Positions 36,157 through 47,521 of a stretch of 64,000 nt of DNA are shown here, one piece after another. The stretch covers positions 124,001 through 188,000 of the forward strand of contig NW_026732693.1 of NCBI RefSeq assembly GCF_028476545.1. The letters run 5' to 3'. Below the pieces are notes generated by a model. That model did not search any database. It was not told the origin of the DNA and saw only the letters and a list, made by a program, of their open reading frames with translations. The translations under genes and the position numbers were made by a program. Source of the DNA: Physella acuta. Its lineage: Eukaryota > Mollusca > Gastropoda > Physidae. Positions within the stretch are counted from its first letter, which is position 1; every line of letters starts with the position of its first letter.

Positions 36157-37316
36157 TTTCTAATGTGTTTTCTCTGGTTAGTTACCCTAGCAGCTGATTA
36201 TTCAAAACGTACTTTAAAAAAAAACCAGCTTCGTACAGTTTTTACAAGAGCAACTAAACTATAACGCTCTAAAGTAAACTTTATGAAGAGATATTTTACT
36301 GCTTGGCGATTTCAATAATTTATGGCTTGATTGCCATGTTTAGTTTAGCTGTTGTTTGCAGTTTGTCGGGTAAGGCGAAGTAGACCAAAAAATGAGGTCT
36401 ATAATTTGCAGCTAATCTGCAACAGTGTGGTGGGGTGATGATGGGGGGGGGGGATATGAATAAATATAGGGATTTAGGTTTTGATATAGAACGGAAATTT
36501 CTTATAGTTCTTAACGTCATTCGCCGGAATGTTCTAGATTTGTGATATAAATTTGAAATAAATTGAAGAATCGAAATTTTGGCGAGATCATTTTGTAAAA
36601 GTAGCCCTGCATGTCGGCTTCAGGTAGGATTTGTCTTGTTTTTACATGCTAATAGTTTTTGTGTGTTGTTTCATGCAAAGTACTGTATTCTAATTACCGA
36701 CAGCAAAGATAAGTGTCTGGGTGCACACAAAAGGTTTTGTCTGGTTTTAATTACTAAATAATTATGTTGAAAGATAGTTTGAAGATCAACGTTGGCTATG
36801 GAATGAGGGTATATGTGAGTTCAAGTGATGCTTGTTTTGTATGGTCTGAATAATATGGTAGCCACATATGGCTACCTGGTGTAGAGAAATGTTGGAGGTC
36901 TATGAAGTTAAGTAGCCTCTAGCAAGTATAATTAGGTAGTCAGTGGGGTAAGTGGTCAGTGAAATAAGAAAGTCATACCTTTCATGTAGCAATGTAGCCA
37001 TTGAGGTTATGTGGTCAGTATGGCTAGGTAGCCACTAGGTAGTGCGTTGAGTTAATCAGTGAAATGTATGTAGCTTGTCTGTCTATAAAATATCTAGAAA
37101 AATATTTCTTCAGTGAGCAATGCGTTTTAGTATTAGTATTAGTATTTTAAATAGCTGATGAAAATTCATATTATGTAGCAGCTTGTTATGAAGTTTTTAA
37201 ATAATTGAAACACCTATATAAATATTTTTACAAGCTTTTGATTAACTTAGATTTTTTTTTGTGTGTCTACCTACCCCTAAACATTTACAATAAATTTATA
37301 ATATTAGGAACTGCTT
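36157..37316. other. Intergenic DNA with degenerate GTAGCC repeats
   Basis: The part from about 36840 to 37070 has irregular GTAGCCACT/GGTAGTCAGTGG repeats. The rest is unique AT-rich sequence without a recognised gene. Confidence 0.5.
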
Positions 37317-38326
37317 TTTTAGCGCAATTTCCATTCTGGAGAATTGCGTTTATTAACCGGTCATTTCTGGATGGATGAATGGATGGATAAATGAATGTGT
37401 GTCCGCAGCTTTAAGTCGAATCTCCTCCTCAACGAAGCAATATCGAGGACTAGTTCCAAAAGCAATTATGTTAAGCAAGTTACGAGGATGAACATAGGCC
37501 ATTAAAATTCCGGGTTTCTTTCATGGATTTCCCGGAAAAGCCAAAAAACCTCGAAAATGCAGTTTTTGGCCCATATCTCGGCAACCAGACTACTTAGCGA
37601 CTTGAAACATGTACCAATCGATTCCTGCCATAATTTAGAACAATATTGCCGAAGAAAGTTTTCAAAAATATCCTTTCGTTCGGTCACAAAAAAATTTTTG
37701 AATTAATTAAAATTTGGACCGAATTAGTAGGCATTTTTATCCAACCACACCACACGCCTCATCACGTTCAATAGCTGCGCCATCACGTTCAATGGCTGCG
37801 ACATCACGTTCGGTAGCTAGGCGCGCAATGGTTTTTAGTCATGTAACTCTATTGTAAATAAAACATGTAAAATACTGAAAAAACAAATTAATAAAAAACG
37901 TTTTAATAACAAGCTTTTATGTAATAATGCACTAAAAAGTAGAAAATAAATTATAGACTACTATTTAAATAACTATAAAGAAAAGCGTGGGTGTCTTCCT
38001 TAACATTAGTAAAGGTATCCAATAGATTCTAAAGTAACCCACGCTTTTCTTTATAGTTATTTAAATAGTAGTCTATAATTTATTTTCTACTTTTTAGTGC
38101 ATTCTTACATAAAAGCTTGTTATTAAAACGTTTTTTATGAATTTTTTTTTTACAAGCTTTTATTTAACTCACTTTCTCTGTCGTCAGTCTAGATCGAAAC
38201 GCAGGAGTGAAAATTCGGACAGTTCTACTTGACCGATACGATTCACAGTCGGCACGTGGGTCAAGACATGAAGACAATGCAATCTGAAACTAAATTTGAC
38301 TTAATTGGATGCCTAATTAATTTTTT
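37317..38326. mobile_element. TTTTAGCGCAATTTCC element copy and hairpin unit 1
   Basis: 37317-37700 matches the left 370 bp of the element at 42025-42752, including its TIR. It is followed by short repeats of ATCACGTTCAATAGCTGCGC (37757-37830). An inverted repeat with arms 37891-37992 and 38036-38138 (about 102 bp each, 43-bp loop) follows. The arm includes AACAAGCTTTTATGTAATAA and AAGAAAAGCGTGGGT. No ORF was recognised. Confidence 0.8.
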
Positions 38327-38790
38327 ATGACTTAATTAAAATTTGGACCGAATTAGTAGGAATGTCTATCCAACCACACCACACGCGTCATCACGTTCAA
38401 TAGCTGCGCCATCAGGTTCAATAGCTGCGCCATCAGGTTCAATAGACGCGCAATGGTTTTTAGTCATGTAACACTATTGTAAATAAAACATGTAAAGTAC
38501 TGAAAAAAATTTCATAAAAAAACGTTTTAATAACAAGCTTTTATGTACTAATGCGCTAAAAAGTAGAAAATAAATTATACACTACTATTTAAATTACTAT
38601 AAAGAAAAGCGTGGGTCTCTTCTCAAATATTAGTAAAGGTATCCAATAGGTACTAAAGTACTAAAGTGACCCACGCTTTTCTTTATAGTAATTTAAATAG
38701 TAGTGTATAATTTATTTTCTACTTTTTAGTGCATTAGTACTTAAAAGCTTGTTATTAAAACGTTTTTTTTATGAATTTTTTTTTTGAATA
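38327..38790. repeat. Hairpin unit 2, tandem copy of the 37.7-38.1 kb unit
   Basis: The sequence AATTTGGACCGAATTAGTAG at 38340 repeats that at 37711. It is followed by three GTTCAATAGCTGCGCCATCA-like repeats and a second inverted repeat spanning 38511-38775. Its arms resemble those of unit 1 but carry compensated differences (GACTACT in unit 1, CACTACT in unit 2, changed on both arms). Confidence 0.85.
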
Positions 38791-39039
38791 ATACTTTTTG
38801 AGCGTGTTACATTTTTTTTTGTTTACATCATTTCTCGGTCGTTAGTTAAAAACTTAACCTACTTCGGTTACGAGATAAGCTAGAATCTTATCATGTAGAA
38901 ATTGCTGCGACCTTCGGTTTTTTTTTATTGCAAATAATTGCTTTTGGGGTTGGGTTGGTGGGGTCGTGTCTGATTACGTGACTACTTGTTAATAGTCAAC
39001 AAAACATTACGCCACCACCAATGGTCAGTTAAACACCCC

Positions 39040-39450
39040 ACCCAATACTTTATTGTAACAAGCCGCCCACCCCAATTCTTTGCTGTAACAAGACGCCCCA
39101 CCCCAATACTTTACTTTAACAAGACGCCGCACCCCAATACTTTATTGTAGAATGACGCCCCACCCCATTCTTTGTTTTAGCATGTCGCCCCATCCAAATT
39201 CTTTACTGAAGCATGGCGGCCCACTCCAATGCTTTAGCAAGACGCCCCACGCATTTACTTTACAGTAGCGTGACGCCCCATTCCAAAACTTTACCAGGAT
39301 GTCCCACCCCAATACCTTACTGTAACAAGACGCCCTCTCCAATACCTTACATTAGCAAGACGCCCCTTCTCTATACTTTAGCAAAGACGCTTCACCTTAT
39401 TCTTTAGCAAAGACACCCTATGATTATACTTTACTGTAGCAAGACGCCCA
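39040..39450. repeat. Degenerate minisatellite, AGACGCCCCACCCCAATACT unit
   Basis: About 12 imperfect units of 27-33 bp, each with a GACGCCCCACCCC part and an AATACTTTACTGTAACA part. No coding role is likely. Confidence 0.85.
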
Positions 39451-40884
39451 TTTTCAAACTGACACTTTAAAGAGTACCCAACACAGAACTATTCACTCAC
39501 GAGTACCCCGTCTCAAAATGACAAGCCTTAGACCAGAATGACGCTAAAGCTGACAGGGGCCTCGCTTCTTTTAAAAAATACCTGGCTAATTCTTGTATAT
39601 AAACAGTCCAGCAGTCTTAAACAGTCCAGCAGTCTAGTTTAAATCTGATTTAAAAGAACAGACGTGGGACTTCTGATAGGACAATCATGATTATTTGTAG
39701 AATTCTTATGCTTACAAAACCAAAGTAATAATTAACGTAATATGGCTGACATATTGGGAATCGAACCCTGGCCTTTCCCATAGTTATCTCACCTTGTGAT
39801 AGTCTCACCTTGTCTGAACATGAACTTCACTGATGACGCCACTAAGAGGGTGATAGGAAATACAAATAAACCCCTTGAGGAGATAAGAAAAGTTATCAAT
39901 AGCCCGGTTGATTTTCTTTGATTTTCTATTGCGTTTTAAAACGGGCCAAAAAAAAACGCTGGCCCTAAAACTAGGTTTCCCATCACACGCATTATCACTA
40001 TCACGTGCAATAGTTCGTAGTGTTCATGTATTTTAAGTCTTACTTCGCCTTTTTAAACTCCCAGTTCAGCAAAAAAAATTATTTACAAACATTTTTCGTG
40101 TTTTTCTGTCCCCTGCAATGTTTTCCCCCTTGTCCAACTTTGTCCAATAACATTCCTGTCTTTTTTTCAATTTCTCTTGGCTAGTTGTGTCAGTTGTGTT
40201 TCCCTCTTTTCCCTGAACCTTATGGATTCAGTTGTTTTAAACAAAGTACATGAACATAAAACGGTATCGCGAAATTTAAATTTGTTCCAAATTTCACAAA
40301 TTAAAAAAACAACAACCATGAAAGGTTGTGCGATTTGAAGGCCAAAATTGTCCATGTAGCGACGTTTGCTTGACTGGTCTGGTGAAATGAAGCCGCACGC
40401 TATGGAAAGAAATGAAGTAAACTGTTAAGATGCCGGCTGTTTCGTAATGAAAAAAAATTTCATTAAACGCTACGTCACATCAGGTAAATGAGACTATGTG
40501 CTTATGCCAGGTACTAACTACCTTGATTTTCCTTACGAATGCCTAGACCTACTGTTTCTTGTCTTGACATTGTATCTACTTTACCTGAATCCCCCCCCCC
40601 CCTCCCTCACGTCCCGCTTTTGACCTAGCGTTAGTGTTTGGATGACTTAGCTTTACAGTTGGGACCTACATCGCCTTCCGCCCAGCCCCCCCCCCCCCCC
40701 CACCCAAGAAAGTTATGTTACCTTAGGGAATATTTCTAAAACGTTTTAGTATGAACACAATTATTCTAATTATCGTCTGCAGCAAAAAAACATAACAAAA
40801 AATGTTTCTAAGTAGGTTTACAATTTTTTTGTTTGTAAAACTGTCGTAAACTGTTGTAAAAAAAAAATACTAAACCACAGCGAT
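39451..40884. other. Intergenic DNA, no gene recognised
   Basis: Unique sequence with C runs near 40590 and 40690. No supported exon, RNA gene or element boundary was found. Confidence 0.5.
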
Positions 40885-41068
40885 CAGAGTTTCTTCCAGG
40901 CATCTCTTCGAAAATTTTTTACCTTACCCCCCCCCCCCCCCCCGAACGAAATGAAATTTACATAATTTATATAGAAAATATATACTTTTAACAGTGTCCG
41001 CCCCCCCCCCGAAAATTTCAAGTGCCCCCCCCCCCTCCCCCGGAGAAAAAAGTCTGGAAGAAACACTG
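40885..41068. mobile_element. MITE family A, full copy
   Basis: The 184-bp element runs from CAGAGTTTCTTCCAGGCATC to GTCTGGAAGAAACACTG, inverted repeats of the CAGTGTTTCTTCCAG type. ACAGCGAT (40877-40884) and ACATCGAT (41069-41076) form a 7-of-8 target duplication, as for hAT elements. The interior holds three long C tracts. Confidence 0.85.
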
Positions 41069-41084
41069 ACATCGATGCGAGGGC

Positions 41085-41345
41085 TCGTTGTGGTTGGGCC
41101 TGTATAGCTCATGGTTGCTTTACCGAAAAGTTCCGAGTTCTAACCCCTGGGCAGATGAGGCGCGATAGTTGGGGACAGCGACCCAACTAAAATCATACAA
41201 CTGCTGCCTTGTAGTATGTTCTTGTTTGGGAAAAGGCTATGGAAGCAAATCCAGAAATCCACAGGCTGGAATCGGAGTCAACTGCCTCTACGGCGCATGA
41301 CATGTTGACACGTAATACTGAACAGTGTTGGAGGAGATCCCGCCC
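41085..41345 (+). mobile_element. SINE family 1 copy with tRNA-like head
   Basis: A tRNA-like head (box A-like TATAGCTCATGGTTG near 41104, box B-like GAGTTCTAACCCC near 41137) is followed by the family body: GGCAGATGAGGC, GGGGACAGCGACCC, GGCTATGGAAGCAAATCC and GCGCATGACATGTTGACACG. The same body is found reversed at 2955-3275 and 49440-49640. Confidence 0.65.
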
Positions 41346-42024
41346 AACGTTACAATGAAGAAAATAGAAGACATTGATGCGATAAAATGTCTTTCAAATA
41401 CATGAAACAAATATTTACCAGAAGATCTTATTGTTCACTTCATCAACAAAGGTCAGATCTATTTCAGTCAAATGAAACTGAGATAATTGAGATATTGATT
41501 CTACACGATTGTTACCTTGATCAAATCTGTCATTCTAGTTACTGAGAAAATAGCTTTTTTATAATATCGCAAGAATATCTAGTCCACTATGGTAAGATAT
41601 ATGTATACAAACCACGCATAATTTCATTAAATTTAATTCATCGTAAGTTGATTAGCGTAATACATAAAAGTATTAACAAATTCCATGCAAATATACATTT
41701 GTGGCTTTTTTCCTGTGACTTTTTTCCTGTGAGTTTTTTTTCTGTGTTTTTTTTCCAGTGTTTTTTTTTTCCTGTGACTTTTTTTTTCCTACAATCACTT
41801 GAAATCGCTAGCTCAGCAAGGTGGCTGAAAGACAATCATTGACATCAACAAGGAGCAGATGATGTTTAAAAGAATGTTACGCTTCTTTTATTTAAACCTT
41901 ACACTTACAAAATGCAAAAAAAAAAAAAAAAAAAAGAAAACAATCCTGTGGTTATTTCTCTTAATCTACTTCAGATTGTGTCTGCTGTTTGCATCGCTTT
42001 TCCACGTCCGGTTCGTTTCGTTGT
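41346..42024. other. Intergenic DNA with T-rich GTGAC repeat
   Basis: Unique AT-rich DNA except 41705-41790, where CCTGTGACTTTTTTCC-type repeats are the complement of the A-rich repeat at 33516. A run of about 20 A residues lies near 41920. Confidence 0.6.
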
Positions 42025-42752
42025 TTTTAGCGCAATTTCCATTCTGGAGAATTGCGTTTATTAACTCGTCTTTTCTGGGAATGGATGTGTGTCCGCAGCT
42101 TTAAGTCGTATCTCCTCCTCAACGAAGCAATATCGAGGACTAGTTACAAAAGCAATTATGTTAAGCAAGTTACGAGGATGATAGTGGGCCAAAAAAAATT
42201 CCGGAATTCCTTAATAGATTTCCCGGAAAAGCCAAAAAACCTCTAACAAATGCAGTTTTTGCTCCATATCTCGGCAACCAGACCACTTAGCGACTTGAAA
42301 CATGTACCAATCGATTCCTGCCATAATTTAAACCAATATTGCCGAAGAAAGTTTTCAAAAATATCCTTTCGTTCGGTCACAAAAAATTTTTTAATATATT
42401 TTAAACTGAGCGTCTTGTAGGCCTAGTTTTAATTTAAACTGAGCGTCTTGTAGGTTTTTAGCGCAAAGCGCTGAGGTTCGAAAGGATTTTTTAAATTACT
42501 TATTTACTTATTAATTCAAACGTTATTTTTGTACCCTATTAATTTATTTATAATTTATATGAGAGTGATAGGGAGTTACAATTACAAGGTTTTGTTTCGC
42601 TAGGCCTAATCATTTTTTCACATTTTTTAAAAACAATAGAGTTATATGACTAAAAACCATTGCGCGCCTACTGAACGTGATGGCGCAGCCATGGAACGTG
42701 ATGACGCATCTATTGAACGTGATAACGCGTACATAAGGAAATTGCGCTAAAA
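42025..42752. mobile_element. 728-bp non-autonomous element with perfect 16-bp TIRs
   Basis: TTTTAGCGCAATTTCC (42025-42040) is exactly inverted at 42737-42752. The first 370 bp match 37317-37700. The right part contains repeats of TTGAACGTGATAACGCG type (42665-42730), the reverse of the GTTCAATAGCTGCG repeats at 37.7 and 38.4 kb. No transposase ORF and no clear target duplication were seen, so the superfamily is undetermined. Confidence 0.8.
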
Positions 42753-43321
42753 TTGTCATTAGACTTTTTAATTAACTTGTTTTCTTTCTCGGTGTAAAAT
42801 AAAATAATAAGTAGGCCTATTCTGTGTATAAAACTATATGATGATTATTATTTCTAAAATGTCTGGGTTACTGGGTGAGAATTATTGTTTACGACAATAG
42901 TTTTTTTTTTTGCATCCGAATTCTCCTTGTTCTGGCTTTACAAGTTTAATAAGGTCAACGCCTATCCGACCCGGCTAAAAAAAAATCCGAATGATGTACC
43001 ACGCTGAAACAATGTGAAGCTCTTGTCCAGGTACACTAAACCTTAATTGTCGTCTGCCTACTCGGCAGGTAAAACAAAACAGTGGCGAGAAATTTTCGAA
43101 TTAGCTAAAGCAAACCGGTGCTCTTATTTTTGTTATGGCGTCTGGGCAAATATACGCCGTGTGTTCACATGACCAGCGGCTACCCACGTGATCAAAACCA
43201 CCCAGACTCCCCGGTGTTGTGGTCAAGCCATAGTAGCCCGGGTCACTCAAGCGTGGAAAGCTCACCAGTTTCTCTGGGTAGATCTGGACGGTTTGAGGCG
43301 GAACCGAAGATCTAAAAAATA
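42753..43321. other. Intergenic DNA; CG-rich stretch 43100-43320
   Basis: The end of this interval is CG-rich compared with its surroundings and could be promoter or 5' UTR for the exon candidate at 43322. An ORF there (MTSGYPRDQNHPDSP and on) has no recognised homology. Confidence 0.4.
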
Positions 43322-43370
43322 ATGTCTGGTCGAGCGTGGATAACCATGTTTTCGATGAAAAGGAATGAAG
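43322..43370 (+). CDS. Candidate alternative first exon of the NHL gene
   Basis: An ATG opens MSGRAWITMFSMKRNE and is followed by a strong donor, AAG|GTAAGA, at 43371. It ends in phase 1, the same phase as exon 1 of the NHL gene at 48941-48974, so it could join the acceptors at 50660 or 51737 in frame. A CG-rich leader precedes it. No transcript evidence is available, and chance donors are common, so this is only a candidate. Confidence 0.3.
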
Positions 43371-43413
43371 GTAAGATATGTTTCTATATGTGTCCAGGAA
43401 TATATATTTAGGC

Positions 43414-43421
<8 letters not shown>

Positions 43422-43506
<85 letters not shown>
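43422..43506. repeat. (AT)n microsatellite, about 42 units
   Basis: Uninterrupted AT dinucleotides preceded by a short ACACAC tract. Confidence 0.98.
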
Positions 43507-43511
<5 letters not shown>

Positions 43512-44077
43512 CAATAGATCAACATATATGCCTATTATATGTATGCAGTATATTTATTCATGCTGGTCTCTATTTGAGACGAATGTAAATACTACACACA
43601 TGTAGTGTCCTTCGTTCATTCACCAACAAATCGTGCTTTAAACGTGTGGGGGGGGGGGGGAGTGATAGGAGGAAGATGGGTTTATCGAATGATTTGGTAA
43701 GGGGGATAGGCCGAACGGAGCGGATGCATGAACTTAACCAAAGTTGTGTGATGTTCTTTTAAAGCTAACCCCTTCACATTGAAAAGTTTTGTTTTTTTAA
43801 AACAGCCCTTCACATTGTAAATTTTTTTTTAAAGATGGCCCCTTCGCATTGTACAGTTGTTCTTTTAAAGATAGCCCCTTCACATTGTGTGTGCAGTACT
43901 TAAGACCGCAGCTTGTGATGCCCTGGTTGGCTGTTTCGTAACACGTGACAAGTAGTCACATCACAAGGAGGGTGCACACCGTGGATGTGTTTTATCTAAT
44001 TAGTTACGGTTCAAAGAGTTTTGGCCAGTCTACGTCATTAGTTACAAGCCAAATTAGGCGTCTATCGCCAGACGTAC
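43507..44077. other. Intergenic DNA with a 45-bp degenerate repeat
   Basis: 43750-43890 holds four imperfect copies of a unit with TTTTAAAGATAGCCCCTTCA and CATTGT. A G run occurs near 43650. No gene was recognised. Confidence 0.6.
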
Positions 44078-44085
44078 GTGTAGGC

Positions 44086-44283
44086 CAGGGGTCTCCAAAC
44101 TACGGCCCGCGAGGTCCTCTCATCCGGCCCTCGGAGATATTTTTGTCCACGGAAAAAAATGTTTGTTGTAGGTGGCTTTGGAAAAATGCCACCCCAATGA
44201 TATACCTAAAAAGAAACTCTGGCCCCCGAACTTATATTTGATAGTTAATGCGGCCCTCGGGCTGAAAAGATTGGAGACCCCTG
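44086..44283. mobile_element. hAT-like MITE with perfect 8-bp target duplication
   Basis: The ends CAGGGGTCTCCAAACTACGG and (complement) CAGGGGTCTCCAATC are inverted repeats. GTGTAGGC is present on both sides (44078-44085 and 44284-44291). The interior has the GGCCCGCGAGG and GCGGCCCTCGGGC motifs typical of this widespread hAT-derived family. 198 bp, no ORF. Confidence 0.9.
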
Positions 44284-44291
44284 GTGTAGGC

Positions 44292-44647
44292 CATCAAGAT
44301 GTCTGCTGCTGTATTTGTTGTATCTTATGTAAGCCTGACTGGTGTGTACGGGCCGTCTGAACGCTGGCCTTCATGCATGGGTGAATGCGATGGCTCGCGG
44401 GGATGGAGGGTGGGGTGGGGAGGGGGTTGGCTGGTCGGAAACTGTTTACATCTGTGGCGGGTAAGGAGGGGGTGAATAAGAAATGTCCTCGGGGAATCGA
44501 AACATTTCATTTCACCAAGCCTTTAACTTGATCCATTGTTTGTCCACTTCTCCCCGATAGATTTGGTTCAAGCTTGATACGCGATCAGCATCTGACGAGC
44601 CATGCTAAGTAACATATAAGTAACACTATAAGTGGACAGTGCGCGCG

Positions 44648-44707
<60 letters not shown>

Positions 44708-45215
44708 AGTATCGGGGTAACTCTGTTTTATGATCGTTTGTGGGTCTATTTATAGATGTAAAAAAAACATAATTTATTAGATACAAAATATACGACCCAC
44801 TCTTTTTATTGCTAAGATCTTTATAAATAAGCAGAAGCTTGAAGGTTTTTTTCTGTGTAAGCTGCAATAAGTTAAGTCAATCACACGACCAATATGTGGG
44901 CTACTGTTTTAAAAGCGCTTCACATGGATACTTTTCACAAGCCGGTAACCGTGACCGAATCAAGAACAACTCTTTGTCCAAAAACTGCAAAGGTAAACAA
45001 CTCCACAGCAATCGGCGGGGGAAGAAGTTGGCTTATTCGCTCAGTGTGGATAAATCAACATATATCAATACAATAGCTTCATATATGACATGGAACCATC
45101 TTACACGAGCGTTCAGAACACAAAAAAACATTAGTTCTGCGACATAGCTAGACTTCCAAAATACCAAAAAAATAATCTCAAAACAAAAGAAATATTTTTT
45201 CGTCTTGAGTGGGTG
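44292..45215. other. Intergenic DNA with (GC)n(AC)n microsatellite
   Basis: 44641-44704 is a GC then AC dinucleotide tract. Short ORFs at 44839-45147 have no recognisable family or splice support. Confidence 0.6.
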
Positions 45216-45300
45216 ACAGAGGCGTAGCGATCAATTCCTGCGCCCGGGAAGAACGATCAATTTTTGTGCTTCCCGTTTTACAATTTACATATTTTCACGT
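45216..45300. mobile_element. MITE family B, 5' end fragment
   Basis: CAGAGGCGTAGCGATCAATT and the following CGCCCGGGAAGAACGATC match the family B left end. The right TIR is not seen. Confidence 0.55.
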
Positions 45301-45363
45301 TAGCAACCCCTCCGGGGTTTAATGTACAACCTATTTTTTAAAAAAATTTAACTGTGATATAAG

Positions 45364-45548
45364 CAGAGTTTCTTCCAGGCATCTCTTCTAGGGTAGGGGG
45401 ACGACACACCGCCCCCGAACGAAATGAAATTTATATAATTTATATAGAAAATATATACTTTTAACAGTGTCGTCGTCGTCCTCCCCCCCCCCCCCGCGAA
45501 GAAAGTCTACCCCCCCCCCGAAAATGTCAAAGTCTGGAAGAAACACTG
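45364..45548. mobile_element. MITE family A, full copy
   Basis: A 185-bp copy with ends CAGAGTTTCTTCCAGGCATC and GTCTGGAAGAAACACTG. GATATAAG (45356-45363) and GATATAAC (45549-45556) form a 7-of-8 target duplication. A GTCGTCGTCGTCC run and C tracts lie inside. Confidence 0.85.
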
Positions 45549-45647
45549 GATATAACTGATGTAGACAACAGTTCAGTAATATCATAAAGTCAAGTTGTTG
45601 CCTATTTTATCCCGAACTTCGACTGTAATATTCAGTAATTCAGCTTT

Positions 45648-45821
45648 GGGGTCATCCATTTATGACGTCCACAATTTTTTTGGATTTTGGACCCCCCCCC
45701 CCCCCCGTCCACAAAAATCCACTTTTTTTCCTTATACAAGTCCATATGCGTCCACAAAAGTCAGATTTTTTCGGACCCCCCCCCCCCCCCCCGCGTGTGG
45801 ACGTCATAAATGGATGACCCC
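45648..45821. mobile_element. MITE with GGGGTCATCCATTTATGACG ends
   Basis: The left end GGGGTCATCCATTTATGACG and the right end CGTCATAAATGGATGACCCC are near-perfect inverted repeats. The interior has two long C tracts and GGATTTTGGACC. Related sequences lie at 16232-16325, 16440-16705 and 61400-61505. Flanks TTT and TTA hint at a 3-bp PIF/Harbinger-type duplication, which is tentative. Confidence 0.75.
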
Positions 45822-46424
45822 TTATACTGAGCTTTTTTATCGTACCCAGTTTGGTGCCCCCACCCTCGCCTTCAAGGGTCGACGTCCAGCAGCCGTCCCG
45901 CCCTCCCTCCCACGCCTTTGGTGGGTCACTTAGTCCAGAGGGTTTCACACCAATGCTGGACACCAGGGCCAAACTTCTCTCAAACTTAATATCTTTAAAA
46001 AGTGTGACCTCTGACCTATACCAGAAGAGTTCACACCGCCAGGTGGCACTTGGTGGACACAACTTGATTCAAACTTTCAAAACAAAAGACTGCCTGTGAC
46101 GTAGCCCACACACTGGCACTTAGCCTTGGATACGTGACGGCTATTCGTGCGGTTTGTGCTTTTTTTAGCAGCGCTTCGTGCTAACCAAACGTATTTCGGT
46201 GCCGTGTAAGTAAAGGTCAAGGCTGTAACAGTCATGATTACATCGGTTACTTAGTAGACTTTGGGAGCATTCAATTCACTGACACAATAGCAGCTGTTAA
46301 AAGTGCTCAGATAATTGCTGAATGCATTTCAGTTTATAAAGTTTTACTAAAGTAAAAGGGTAGTTTTTTTCTGCAGGGGCGGATTAAGATTTTTTTCTGT
46401 AAATTAAATAAGCCGGGAGTGATC
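45822..46424. other. Intergenic DNA, weak ORFs only
   Basis: Overlapping ORFs at 45840-46099 on both strands are not recognised. No splice or promoter context supports them. Confidence 0.45.
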
Positions 46425-46928
46425 TCCCCTAAACTTTCTCGAATATTTTTATATAAAATAACAGGGGATGGGAACTCGGGCTATAGACATGATTTTTAAT
46501 CCATTTTAAATACTTAAAGTTTTAAAAATAGAATAAAATCTCGTAGACAAATTAATTGCACACCAAGTGAACGCGAAATAAAAAAGCGCATAATAGTGCG
46601 CAATATTATTAGTACTTTTAAAATTTACATTAGTTTTTTTAAAAAATCGGAAGTAGCGTAAATTACTACTTCCGGTCAACGGAAATTACTCAAAATTTAA
46701 CAGAAGGTAGAGAATTAGATCTTTTACTTACATGTGAAATTTCATTTATCTATCTGAAATAGTACTCAAGTTATAGGCTTTTGAAAAATTCAAAGTAGAA
46801 AAAGTACCACTTCCGGTTATCGGAAATCGCTCAAAAGTTGATACGGATCTACGATTTTGATAAAATACTTATATATGAAATTTCATCAACCTAGCAGTAA
46901 CGGTACTCAAGTTATCGTGTTTACACAC

Positions 46929-46975
<47 letters not shown>

Positions 46976-47114
46976 TACGGACATACGGACAAGATTGCAA
47001 AATTATGTTTTTCCGTATCAGTGAGGTGTAAAACGTCGAGATTTGTAAAAATCTCGATTTTTTTTTGCACGATTACAATACTTTCTCTATACTACGTATA
47101 TACGAGAAAGTAAA
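46425..47114. mobile_element. Interspersed element with ACTTTCTCG-type ends
   Basis: ACTTTCTCGAATAT near 46433 and its approximate inverse ATACGAGAAAGT near 47101 bracket about 690 bp. Internal features are two diverged copies of a module (ACTTCCGGTCAACGGAAATT at about 46670 and ACTTCCGGTTATCGGAAATC at about 46810, each followed by ATGTGAAATTTCAT-like text), an (AC)n tract, ACATACGGACATACGGAC and a GAGATTTGTAAAAATCTC hairpin. The family is unknown to me. Confidence 0.6.
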
Positions 47115-47521
47115 AAAAAAAACAAATAAATTTAATATATATTTATTATATATAATTTAATTGAAATTTTGTTTGAAATTTTCTGAACTAAAGTGGTTTA
47201 TATAACATTGAAGAGATCCGCTAAATGTGGATTGATTTTTACGAAATCTAGGACTATTGAAGTGAAGCACAAACATAGCATCAACTTGGTATAAAATGTG
47301 TACTCTACTAAGAAACCTCAGCCCACAACGCACACACAAACAACATTATCCAGGAGCCCGAGGCCTGCTTTATCGATAGGACTAAATATTTTATATTATA
47401 ACTGTAAAAAACTCCGCTGTAGTCCCAAAAATTATGGCATGACGCCAGTACAACATTACCCCCCCCCCCCCTCCGCCTAATCTGTCTTCCCAGAGCATTG
47501 GTATTGCTTGATTTTTTTTTG
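47115..47521. other. Intergenic DNA, no feature recognised
   Basis: Unique AT-rich sequence with a C run near 47465. Confidence 0.5.

Noticed and set aside
43262-43605. ORFs with long IYIYIY runs
   Set aside because: Translation of the (AT)n microsatellite.
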